64,000 nt of DNA from an uncultured Ruminococcus sp. (lineage in GTDB: Bacteria > Bacillota > Clostridia > Oscillospirales > Ruminococcaceae): the NCBI GenBank assembly GCA_947627275.1, contig CANQVK010000006.1, forward strand, positions 1-64,000, in the 5' to 3' direction. The notes beneath the pieces were generated by a model. It did no database searches and had not been told where the DNA came from. It saw nothing but the letters and a program-made list of their open reading frames with translations. The position numbers and the translations under genes are program-made. Shown here piece after piece: positions 42,855 to 50,358 of the stretch (position 1 is its first letter; each line of letters opens with the position of its first letter).

Positions 42855-43115
42855 TAAGAAATCATAAATAAATAAGTTACACGTTTCTGTTTGTCTGATT
42901 TGCCATGTGTTTCGTTGCACGACTACAGTATTCCCGCGGTCGTGTGCCTTGCACAGAACAGATCATCCTGCGCATAAACGCACAACTTATTCCCTTATGA
43001 TTCCTAAGCAGACGGCTTACTGCCGTAAGCGATGATTTGTTCAGAGGTAAGAACTCCGCTCAGATCTTTAAGATGTTCGCCGCACTGTACGACGGGAGAC
43101 AACGCCTGCATTTAT
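42855..43115 (-). ncRNA. Structured RNA candidate upstream of glgA (leader or 6S-like small RNA)
   Basis: A consensus minus-strand promoter (43122-43150) would start a transcript of about 295 nt before glgA. The region is not coding but rich in stems: CTGAACAAATCATC pairs with GATGATCTGTTCTG over 12 of 14 bases; inside it is GCTTACGGCAGTAAGC; TGCGTTTATGCGCA and CACGACCGCGGGAATACTGT with AGTCGTG form others. CGTTG near the 5' end can pair with CAACG near the 3' end. A long rod closed by its ends recalls 6S RNA, but I find no sequence proof; a glgA riboswitch or leader is the alternative. No clear terminator separates it from glgA. Confidence 0.5.
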
Positions 43116-43121
43116 ATTAAT

Positions 43122-43150
43122 ATTATACACCAAAAACAGGAATTAGTCAA
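43122..43150 (-). promoter_or_regulatory. Strong promoter of the glgA leader RNA
   Basis: Minus strand TTGACT, 17-bp spacer, TATAAT. It lies about 300 bp upstream of the glgA start codon. Confidence 0.8.
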
Positions 43151-43197
43151 GAGAAAAATATTAAAATTCAACAAATTTTTCTTTTATTAAATTTGGT

Positions 43198-43226
43198 GTT
43201 TGCAAATGGAAAAAAATATGGTATAA
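43198..43226 (+). promoter_or_regulatory. Promoter of the UvrD/PcrA helicase gene
   Basis: TTTGCA or TTGCAA with a 17 or 16-bp spacer and TATAAT, ending about 47 bp before the helicase start. It diverges from the glgA-leader promoter. Confidence 0.65.
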
Positions 43227-43272
43227 TATAAATGACAATGTGTATTATATTTTTAAACGGAGAAGGTTATTT

Positions 43273-45621
43273 ATGGCGAACAACTCTTTTATTGCGGCAA
43301 AACAGGCAGCATTGAAAAAATACTTCAGCCGAATGAATGATATGCAGCAGGAGGCTGTGTTTACAGTCAATGGACCGGTGCTTGTTCTTGCAGGTGCGGG
43401 AAGCGGAAAGACTACAGTTATTGTTAATCGTATTGCTAATTTAATTAACTTCGGCAATGCCTACTTCGACGAAACAACAACAGGAACAGAGGAGGACATA
43501 AAATTTCTCAATGACTATGCGGAGGGACGGACAGAGGATTTTGACATGCTTCGGGATATTACGGCAGCAGCTCCTATAAGACCATGGAATATACTTGCTA
43601 TCACTTTCACAAATAAGGCGGCAGGGGAGCTTAAAGAGCGCCTTGCTTCAATGCTCGGCGAAGATGCGGCAGCCATTCATGCGGCAACGTTCCATTCTGC
43701 CTGTATGCGCATACTCAGGAGCGAAATAGAAAATATCGGTTTCAACAGGGATTTTACCATATACGATTCCGCAGACAGCCAGAGACTAATAAAAAATATT
43801 ATAGCCGAGCTTGACGTCAGTGAAAAGCAGTTTGCACCCAAATCCGTGTTGGCGGACATCAGCTTTGCCAAGGATAAGATGATCTCTCCTGAAAAAATGC
43901 TTGCGGACGCCGGAATAGATTACAGGAAAAAGATCATTGCAAGGATCTATAAGATCTATATGGAGCGTTTATGGAACGCCAATGCTCTTGACTTTGACGA
44001 TATTCTTTGCAAAACAGTTGAGCTTTTTGATAGTTTTCCCGAGATACTGGAGAAATACCACAATCGCTACAGGTATATTATGGTAGACGAGTATCAGGAT
44101 ACGAACCACGTTCAGTTCAGGCTTGTTTCTCAGTTGTCAGCAGGTCACAGGAATCTTTGCGTTGTAGGCGACGACGATCAGAGCATTTATCGTTTCAGAG
44201 GCGCTAATATTGAAAATATTCTCGGATTTGAGGAACAGTTCGAGGGCGCAAAGGTGATTCGTCTCGAGCAGAATTACCGTTCCACTCAGACGATCCTCGA
44301 TGCGGCGAACTCCGTTATTTCCAACAATGTGGGAAGAAAGGTAAAATCCTTGTGGACTTCGGGTGATGAGGGAGACAAAATAATTTGGTATAAGGCTGCG
44401 GACGAAAACGACGAAGCGGCATATGTTGCCGATACGATTAAAGCCGACCATGAAGAACATGGTACATACAGTCGTAACGCCGTGCTTTACCGCATGAACG
44501 CACAGTCTAATATTGTGGAGCGCGCTTTGGTCAAAGCGGATATTCCTTATAGGGTTTATGGCGGTATGCGTTTCTACGACCGCAAGGAGATAAAGGACGT
44601 CACTTCGTATCTTGCGTTTATAAATAATCCGAATGATATGCTTCGTTTCAGACGTATAATCAGCGAACCCAAAAGGGGCATAGGCGATTCTACGGTAGCT
44701 CTTATAGACGACATCAGCCGTGATCTCAGGATCTCCCCATATGAAGTAATGCGGGACTGCGAAAATTATGCGCCTCTTTCAAAGAAAGTCGCTGTTCTGA
44801 AAAATGCGGCGGCTATGTTCGGAGAACTTATAAGTATGGTCGATAAAGTCCCTCTTGACGAGCTTCTTGACGCTGTTCTCGAAAAAACAGGCTATCTCGG
44901 TTACCTCAAAACAATGGAAAACGGCGAGACAAAGCTCGAAAACGTAAAAGAACTCAGGACTTCCGTTATTCAGTATATGGAACAGTCGAACGAGCCTACT
45001 CTCGGCGGATTTCTTGAAGAAACCGCTCTTTATACCGAAGCGGACGGCGATGACGGCAGTCTTGACAAGGTAACCCTTATGACGGTGCATTCCGCTAAGG
45101 GTCTTGAATTCGACAACGTTTTCATTATAGGTATGGAGGACGGGATTTTCCCGAGTTCACGTTCGCTTGACAGCGAGGAGGATATGGAGGAGGAACGGCG
45201 TCTTGCTTATGTTGCAATAACGCGTGCAAAGCGGCAGCTTTACATCACAAGCGCAGGCAGACGTATGATCTTTGGTCAGACGCAGCGCAATGTGACTTCA
45301 CGTTTTGTCCGTGAGATAGGCAGGGAGCTTATAGATAAAAAGGACAATTACTCGAAGTTCAAGGACGATCACGACAGCGGCGTTACGGAAGTTCAGTCGC
45401 TTTCATTGCAGCATCAGCTTGCAAGGGCAAAACGGCAGTCATCCGTCAATACCTCGAATACGACATATGAAGCGGGGGAGAGAGTTCTTCACAGGCTTTT
45501 CGGCGAGGGTACGGTAATTTCCGTCTTGCCTGCTTCAAACGATTATATGCTTGAGATAGCTTTTGACAAAGTAGGCACAAAAAAGATCATGGCGAACTTT
45601 GCAAAGCTGCGCAAGCTTTGA
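43273..45621 (+). CDS. pcrA: ATP-dependent DNA helicase, UvrD/PcrA family
   Basis: 782 residues from ATG 43273 (GGAGAAGG upstream). Superfamily 1A 3'-5' helicase for repair and removal of recombination proteins or blocked forks. Motifs in order: Q motif MNDMQQEAVFTVNGPVLVLA, Walker A GAGSGKTT, TFTNKAAGELKERL (Ia), VDEYQDTNHVQFRLV (II), VVGDDDQSIYRFRGA (III), RLEQNYRSTQTILDAAN (IV), VTLMTVHSAKGLEFDNVF (V) and EERRLAYVAITRAKRQLY (VI). Compared with typical PcrA it has an insertion of about 55 acidic residues between motif I and Ia (AYFDETTTGTEEDIKFLNDY to AAPIRPW). The C-terminal Tudor-like domain GERVLHRLFGEGTV is present. pyk follows closely. Confidence 0.94.
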   Translation: MANNSFIAAKQAALKKYFSRMNDMQQEAVFTVNGPVLVLAGAGSGKTTVIVNRIANLINFGNAYFDETTTGTEEDIKFLNDYAEGRTEDFDMLRDITAAAPIRPWNILAITFTNKAAGELKERLASMLGEDAAAIHAATFHSACMRILRSEIENIGFNRDFTIYDSADSQRLIKNIIAELDVSEKQFAPKSVLADISFAKDKMISPEKMLADAGIDYRKKIIARIYKIYMERLWNANALDFDDILCKTVELFDSFPEILEKYHNRYRYIMVDEYQDTNHVQFRLVSQLSAGHRNLCVVGDDDQSIYRFRGANIENILGFEEQFEGAKVIRLEQNYRSTQTILDAANSVISNNVGRKVKSLWTSGDEGDKIIWYKAADENDEAAYVADTIKADHEEHGTYSRNAVLYRMNAQSNIVERALVKADIPYRVYGGMRFYDRKEIKDVTSYLAFINNPNDMLRFRRIISEPKRGIGDSTVALIDDISRDLRISPYEVMRDCENYAPLSKKVAVLKNAAAMFGELISMVDKVPLDELLDAVLEKTGYLGYLKTMENGETKLENVKELRTSVIQYMEQSNEPTLGGFLEETALYTEADGDDGSLDKVTLMTVHSAKGLEFDNVFIIGMEDGIFPSSRSLDSEEDMEEERRLAYVAITRAKRQLYITSAGRRMIFGQTQRNVTSRFVREIGRELIDKKDNYSKFKDDHDSGVTEVQSLSLQHQLARAKRQSSVNTSNTTYEAGERVLHRLFGEGTVISVLPASNDYMLEIAFDKVGTKKIMANFAKLRKL

Positions 45622-45636
45622 TAACAGGAGGATATT

Positions 45637-47067
45637 ATGAGAAAAACCAAGATTGTTTGCACTATCGGTCCGGCAACAGACGATGAAAACATCATGCGCG
45701 AGCTTATGCTTGCCGGAATGAACGTGGCGAGGTTCAATTTCTCTCACGGTGATTACGCTACTCATGAAAAACGTCTGCGGCAGATCGAGCGTCTGAGAAA
45801 AGAGCTTGACCTTCCGATAGCCACTATCCTTGATACGAAAGGTCCTGAGATACGTTTAGGTAAATTTGTTGACGACAAGCCTGTTGAAATTCATGACGGC
45901 GATATGTACACATTGACTACCGAAGATGTTCCCTGTACGGCAGAGGTCGGCAGCATAACCTTTAAAAAGCTGCCGAGAGATGTAAGTATAGGCACGAGGA
46001 TCCTTATTAATGACGGCGTTATTGAGCTTCTTGCGGAAAAAGTTACAAAGACCGATATTATATGCCGTGTTATCCACGGCGGTACGCTTTCAAACAACAA
46101 GGGCATCAACGTTCCCGGCGTCAAGCTTTCAATGCCGTACCTCAGTGAAAGAGATATGGACGATTTGGAATTCGGCGCAAAAATGGGATTTGATTTTATC
46201 GCTGCAAGCTTTGTTCGTTCAGCGGCAGATATAAATTATCTCAGAAAGTTCACCCAGAGTCTTGGTTGGTACGACGTTCGTATAATCGCCAAGATAGAAA
46301 ACAGCGACGGAGTTGAGAATATTGACGAGATCCTCGAAGCGGCAGACGGTATCATGGTTGCACGAGGCGATATGGGCGTTGAAATACCTTTTGAGCAGAT
46401 TCCGGCTATACAGAAGGCGCTTATCAAAAAGGGATACAATGCAGGAAAACAGGTTGTCACGGCAACGCAGATGCTCGAATCCATGATAACTAACCCCAGA
46501 CCCACCCGTGCAGAGATAACGGACGTTGCCAATGCTATCTATGACGGCACAAGCGCTATTATGCTTTCAGGTGAAACAGCCGCAGGAGCATTCCCCGTGG
46601 AGGCTGTAAAGACCATGGCGCTCATTGCGGAAAATACAGAGAACAATATTGATTACAAGGGACGCTTTGCTATCCGCCGTTCAAATCCCGAGGGAAGCAT
46701 TGCGGAGGCTATCGCTCACGCTACTGTAACGACAGCTCACGACCTTGACGCAAGCGCAATTATTACAGTATCTCTCGGCGGACAGACAGCGCGTCTTATA
46801 TCGAAATACCGTCCGTGCTGTCCTATCATCAGCTGTACAATGAGTGAAATGGTATGCCGTCAGATGAATATGAGCTGGGGAGTTATACCGTATATTATTG
46901 ACGAAAAAAACAGTACTGACGAGCTGTTTGCCGCCGCAGTCGAGGCAGCCGAAGAACATCGTCTTGTGGAGGACGGCGATCTTGTGGCAATTACGGCAGG
47001 TGTGCCGCTCGGAGTTTCGGGTACTACCAACCTTATGAAAGTAGAAAGAATAGGCAATCAACTCTGA
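45637..47067 (+). CDS. pyk: Pyruvate kinase
   Basis: 476 residues, ATG 45637 after AGGAGGA and 15 bp after the helicase gene. Converts PEP and ADP to pyruvate and ATP, the last step of glycolysis. Visible: KIVCTIGPATDDENIMREL, NVARFNFSHGDY, ATILDTKGPEIR, the catalytic-lysine loop IIAKIENSDGVENIDEIL, VARGDMGVEIPFEQIPAIQK and QMLESMITNPRPTRAEITDV. It lacks the extra C-terminal PEP-utiliser-like domain seen in bacilli. Terminated by a perfect hairpin at 47123. Confidence 0.98.
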   Translation: MRKTKIVCTIGPATDDENIMRELMLAGMNVARFNFSHGDYATHEKRLRQIERLRKELDLPIATILDTKGPEIRLGKFVDDKPVEIHDGDMYTLTTEDVPCTAEVGSITFKKLPRDVSIGTRILINDGVIELLAEKVTKTDIICRVIHGGTLSNNKGINVPGVKLSMPYLSERDMDDLEFGAKMGFDFIAASFVRSAADINYLRKFTQSLGWYDVRIIAKIENSDGVENIDEILEAADGIMVARGDMGVEIPFEQIPAIQKALIKKGYNAGKQVVTATQMLESMITNPRPTRAEITDVANAIYDGTSAIMLSGETAAGAFPVEAVKTMALIAENTENNIDYKGRFAIRRSNPEGSIAEAIAHATVTTAHDLDASAIITVSLGGQTARLISKYRPCCPIISCTMSEMVCRQMNMSWGVIPYIIDEKNSTDELFAAAVEAAEEHRLVEDGDLVAITAGVPLGVSGTTNLMKVERIGNQL

Positions 47068-47076
47068 TCGAAGATA

Positions 47077-47095
47077 TATACTAAACGCTATAGCA
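47077..47095. repeat. Family-A end fragment
   Basis: TATACTAAACGCTATAGCA equals the first 19 bp of element A. Only this end is left, 10 bp after the pyk stop; it could be the scar of a lost copy. Confidence 0.7.
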
Positions 47096-47122
47096 GACGC
47101 CAAAATATTTTATAATTATAAA

Positions 47123-47158
47123 AAACTGCTGCACGTAAATCAGGTGCAGCAGTTTTTG
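47123..47158. terminator. Bidirectional terminator between pyk and the DUF4349 gene
   Basis: AAACTGCTGCAC and GTGCAGCAGTTT are perfect 12-bp arms with a 9-base loop, with A and T runs on the outer sides, so it can end both convergent transcripts. Confidence 0.92.
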
Positions 47159-47159
47159 A

Positions 47160-48167
47160 TTATTTATCGGTATCCTTGTTATTTTCCTCAGTTGGCTGCG
47201 CGGCAGCGGAGTAGTTCACGTTTTGCTTTTGTCTGTGTTTTTTCGTTGATCTTTTTATAATAAAAATTACAATAAATACTACGATACTGATAACGGCAAG
47301 GTGCGGGAAAATATAAATGAATATGAAAAGCAGACTTTCCATGATCGACAGGAAGTTCGATGTCGCTTTGGATACGGTATTTCCGAGCCGCTGCATGAAG
47401 GTGTCTGTTTTTTCAGGTTCTTCTGTATATTCTTTGACCTCGTTCATCGTTATATATACATAAGAATAAGCGACGTCCGTCTGAATATCGTTCATGCGGG
47501 TTTTGAGCTTTGAAATATCGACCTGAATATCTGTAAGCTGATTTTCGACCGTAATTGCGTACTGTTCGTCCGTAATGGTCGATAACAGATCCATATATCG
47601 TTTTTCCTTTGCCTCGTATATTTCAAGAGTGGCGGAGAGGTCGTAATATTCACGGCTCATATTCTCAACGGAGGCGTTTTTGCTGCGGAGGTCGCCAAGC
47701 TCTGCTGTTTTTTCGCAGAACTCATCGTAATCCGAGCTTGGAACTCGCACTGTCGCTGTAAAAGTTCTCCATTTTTCCGTATCGGGGTCATAATACCTGC
47801 CGCTCGAACTGCCGCTGTTGTAATTTTCGGTTTCGATAAATGCACCGTACGTTTCGAGATTGTTTTTGAAGGAGCTGTGCGCAGTATCGAAATCAAGTAC
47901 GTCTACAGTCATGGTGCACGAATAAACGAGCATCTCTTTGCGGATAACATCTGAAGAAGTATTGTTTTCTTTTTCGGTGTTTTCAGCGTCGTTTTCAGCG
48001 TCATTAGACGACGCTTCGCCGTTTTCCGCGACATATTCTTCTGCTGAGCTTACGTCCGCATAATTTGTGTAGCTACTGTATGATGCTGATTTTTCTGATT
48101 CGTCTCCGCATGCTGTAAGCAGAGACATGCTTAACAGCACAGGAATAATAATTGCTTTTTTAGTCAT
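47160..48167 (-). CDS. DUF4349 lipoprotein
   Basis: 335 residues from ATG 48167, preceded by CAGGAGGA. A lipoprotein signal MTKKAIIIPVLLSMSLLTAC puts Cys20 at the membrane face. Then comes a Ser/Glu/Asn-rich linker and the DUF4349 domain: KEMLVYSCTMTVDVLDFDTA, FIETENYNSG, FTATVRVPSSDYDEFCEKTA and a coiled coil (EIYEAKEKRYMDLLSTITDE, LTDIQVDISKLKTRMNDIQ). A membrane helix (SLLFIFIYIFPHLAVISIVV) and a basic tail end it, so it is anchored twice. Function unknown; DUF4349 proteins are common surface proteins. Promoter at 48209-48237. Confidence 0.88.
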   Translation of the reverse strand: MTKKAIIIPVLLSMSLLTACGDESEKSASYSSYTNYADVSSAEEYVAENGEASSNDAENDAENTEKENNTSSDVIRKEMLVYSCTMTVDVLDFDTAHSSFKNNLETYGAFIETENYNSGSSSGRYYDPDTEKWRTFTATVRVPSSDYDEFCEKTAELGDLRSKNASVENMSREYYDLSATLEIYEAKEKRYMDLLSTITDEQYAITVENQLTDIQVDISKLKTRMNDIQTDVAYSYVYITMNEVKEYTEEPEKTDTFMQRLGNTVSKATSNFLSIMESLLFIFIYIFPHLAVISIVVFIVIFIIKRSTKKHRQKQNVNYSAAAQPTEENNKDTDK

Positions 48168-48208
48168 ATGAGTATCCTCCTGATTGAGATAATTTGTTTT
48201 CTGTTTAG

Positions 48209-48237
48209 AGTTTATCATAATTTACAGTATCTGTCAA
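48209..48237 (-). promoter_or_regulatory. Promoter of the DUF4349 gene
   Basis: Minus strand TTGACA, a 17-bp spacer and TAAACT, about 42 bp before the start codon. Confidence 0.7.
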
Positions 48238-48318
48238 TAAAATGCAGGATATATTAAACAAAATGTAATTTTAATGTAATTTTACACAGTGTTTGTAACC
48301 TTTATGATATATCAAAAA

Positions 48319-49383
48319 CTATTTGGAAACATTTTCTGTTTCGGGGATAATGTCATAAAGGGGGAGAGTTGCAATATAATCTATTGAAACTTCTGAAAAG
48401 GTATTTCGGGTATTTTCAAAGTCGCTTTCGGACATACGATACGTTTCATCAGGGAACGAATACCGTTCGCCGTCCCAGCCGTGACCCTCATCGGGCAGAC
48501 GGTCTTTTGTAACGGCGTAGTATGCGTATTTCGAGCCGTCCTCATAAAGCTCGCCGCTGTTGAAAGTTTTATAGTAAAAGCTCTGCATACCGTAAATGAC
48601 TTTCAGTTCCTTTCCGCCGGTATACTCATAGTAAATTTCCGTCAGCGGTTCATCGAAGCTTTTATAGCAGATAACATCAAATTCGCACAAATTGAGAATG
48701 GTTGGATCGTCCATATCGAAAAGAGGTTCAGCCACGGAGGAATCCTCGGTATCGACATAAATTCCGATAAGAGTATCGTCATTGTAGATAAGCAGCTCAG
48801 GTACTTTGTCATCGTTAAGGTCTTTTAGAGAAAAATTTATAACTCCATAACTGTCACCGGCAGTATATTTATAAAAATTTTTATTTTTCGGAATACCTTG
48901 AAGAAACGCAAGATATTCGGGATAATCGTAAACGTTAAAGCCGTTGATTACCAAACGTTCCGAAATTTCATCTGCATTGTTCTCCTGACAATCATTGCTT
49001 TCGATAGAAATTTCACATAAGGTTTTGTTACCGATTTTATCTTTTGTCTCAGTTTCAAAGCTGCGGTGCAGAGCATATTTAGCTGAAAGCGTCAGCGCAG
49101 TTACTCCCACGATAAGCGCAAACGACGCTGCTGCGGTAAAAAACAGACTGCGGAAAAACGGCTTTTTTTTGCTTTTCGTCAAGATATATTCCGTACCATG
49201 ATTTTCCGTGAGAACGCTTTTTTTCTCGTTTTTATTTGTGTTCAGTTTTTTTTCGCATAGCGCATAAAGCCTGTTTTTATGAGATTCGTCAAGGAAAGGA
49301 CATACCTCGGCTATCTCCTCGACCGAATCATCGTCAAGAGCCGTGAGCTTTTCGATTTCGTCCGTTTTTCTTTTTTTATTCAT
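48319..49383 (-). CDS. Membrane protein next to an ECF sigma factor, probable anti-sigma or sensor
   Basis: 354 residues. N-terminal 85 residues are cytoplasmic and charged (NKKRKTDEIEKLTALDDDSV, SHKNRLYALCEKKL), one membrane helix lies at about 80-100 (FFTAAASFALIVGVTALTL), and an outer domain of about 250 residues follows (LVINGFNVYDYPEYLAFLQG, GVINFSLKDLNDDKVPELLI, which looks like an EF-hand/FG-GAP-type loop). I do not find a classic zinc anti-sigma motif (HxxxCxxC). The layout and its place 11 bp after the sigma gene point to an anti-sigma partner. The role is inferred from context. Confidence 0.6.
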   Translation of the reverse strand: MNKKRKTDEIEKLTALDDDSVEEIAEVCPFLDESHKNRLYALCEKKLNTNKNEKKSVLTENHGTEYILTKSKKKPFFRSLFFTAAASFALIVGVTALTLSAKYALHRSFETETKDKIGNKTLCEISIESNDCQENNADEISERLVINGFNVYDYPEYLAFLQGIPKNKNFYKYTAGDSYGVINFSLKDLNDDKVPELLIYNDDTLIGIYVDTEDSSVAEPLFDMDDPTILNLCEFDVICYKSFDEPLTEIYYEYTGGKELKVIYGMQSFYYKTFNSGELYEDGSKYAYYAVTKDRLPDEGHGWDGERYSFPDETYRMSESDFENTRNTFSEVSIDYIATLPLYDIIPETENVSK

Positions 49384-49394
49384 AAAAACGCTCC

Positions 49395-49958
49395 TTAAAA
49401 ATAATTTTCACTCAGCAGTATTTTCTTGATACGCTCTCTTGCACGAAAACTTCTTTTCTGTACGGCGGCATAGCTCATTTTCAGTTTATCAGCTATATTC
49501 TGTACAGTCATATCGTAAAAAAACTGACAGGTGATAATTGTCGTATCAGGCTCTCCAAGGGACTTTACGATGTCCCACAAATGCCTGCGGAACAATCTGT
49601 CCTCGATCTCGTCGTCGGTACGGTCGGAAGCCGGAGGTAGGACGACATCTTCACTGTCCGCCGATACTGTGACGCTGCGCCGATATGATAAACTGCGGAA
49701 CGTATCTATTGCGGTATTCTTTGCTATAGTGCTGATGAAACCTTTTAATGTGCCTCGTGACAGCAGGAATTTGTCGGTATTCCGTAATATCTCAACGAAA
49801 ATATCGCTTACACAGTCGTCGATAGTCTCGCTGTCCGCAGTACCTTTCAGCTTATTGATAACGATAGCGTAAACGAGATCGCCGTATTCGTCGATAAGCT
49901 TTTTACAGGCGGTCTGTGGTGATTTGTTCATCATCTCAGCCCAGTCTTTATCTGTCAT
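49395..49958 (-). CDS. ECF-type RNA polymerase sigma factor
   Basis: 187 residues from ATG 49958 after TTGGAGGA. Sigma region 2: ACKKLIDEYGDLVYAIVINK, then DDCVSDIFVEILRNTDKF and GTLKGFISTIAKNTAIDTFR (2.3-2.4, promoter melting and -10 contact). Region 4: EPDTTIITCQFFYDMTVQNI then ADKLKMSYAAVQKRSFRARE, the HTH for the -35. A short loop joins them. With the membrane partner gene downstream it forms a signal-responsive pair. Target promoters are unknown; none of the promoters I list looks unlike the housekeeping type. Confidence 0.92.
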   Translation of the reverse strand: MTDKDWAEMMNKSPQTACKKLIDEYGDLVYAIVINKLKGTADSETIDDCVSDIFVEILRNTDKFLLSRGTLKGFISTIAKNTAIDTFRSLSYRRSVTVSADSEDVVLPPASDRTDDEIEDRLFRRHLWDIVKSLGEPDTTIITCQFFYDMTVQNIADKLKMSYAAVQKRSFRARERIKKILLSENYF

Positions 49959-50048
49959 TACAAGTCCTCCAATTTCTGTATGAATCGATTCATAGACAAC
50001 ATTCGTTTAAGGTATGTTCAAAAAGACACGGAAATATATATTTTTATT

Positions 50049-50147
50049 ATTTAACTATTCTCCTCTAATACAAATACCGCTTATCCTGTTGACATACACA
50101 TTTTCTATTCAGCATTATAAGTAACATTTGCATTAGAGGAAAGTATA
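50049..50147 (+). repeat. Diverged family-B copy, about 99 bp
   Basis: TATTCTCCTCTAATACAAAT and ACATTTGCATTAGAGGAAAG with TATA are the ends; between is TTGACATACACATTTTCTAT and TCAGCATTATAAG as in B1-B3. The ends changed together (CTCTAAT with ATTAGAG), keeping the pairing. Confidence 0.75.
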
Positions 50148-50305
50148 TAGTAATCCTACTTGAAATCAGAACAAGTTCACTGATAAAAATTTTCCATAGC
50201 TGCGTTGTCGTAGTCACCGTACGACAGTACGCTTTCCTCCTCCGTCTTGCTATGAAAAATTTTTATTCAGCTCCTTTTGTCCAAATCTCAAGTAGGATTA
50301 CTATA
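50146..50305 (+). mobile_element. Element C, 160-bp palindromic MITE-like repeat
   Basis: Ends TATAGTAATCCTACTTGA and its complement TCAAGTAGGATTACTATA; total 160 bp including TA at each side, exactly the size of family A. The core TGCGTTGTCGTAGTCACCG then TACGACAGTACGCTTTCC and TCCTCCGTCTTGCTATG is the same as the core of A read on the minus strand, although the ends are unrelated. It sits directly against the B copy. Confidence 0.88.
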
Positions 50306-50342
50306 AAAGGCAATACCCTTGCATTGAAAGGTATTGCCTTTA
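50305..50342 (-). terminator. Terminator of the GH9 cellulase gene
   Basis: AAAGGCAATACC and GGTATTGCCTTT form a 12-bp stem; on the minus strand the tail is GCCTTTTAT. It lies 17 bp after the stop codon. Confidence 0.8.
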
Positions 50343-50358
50343 TGTATATTTATACTAA

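Noticed and set aside
42855..43115. Firm call of 6S RNA
   Set aside because: Rod shape and size fit, but I could not confirm the conserved open complex-like bubble or any sequence signature, so it is left as an unassigned structured RNA.
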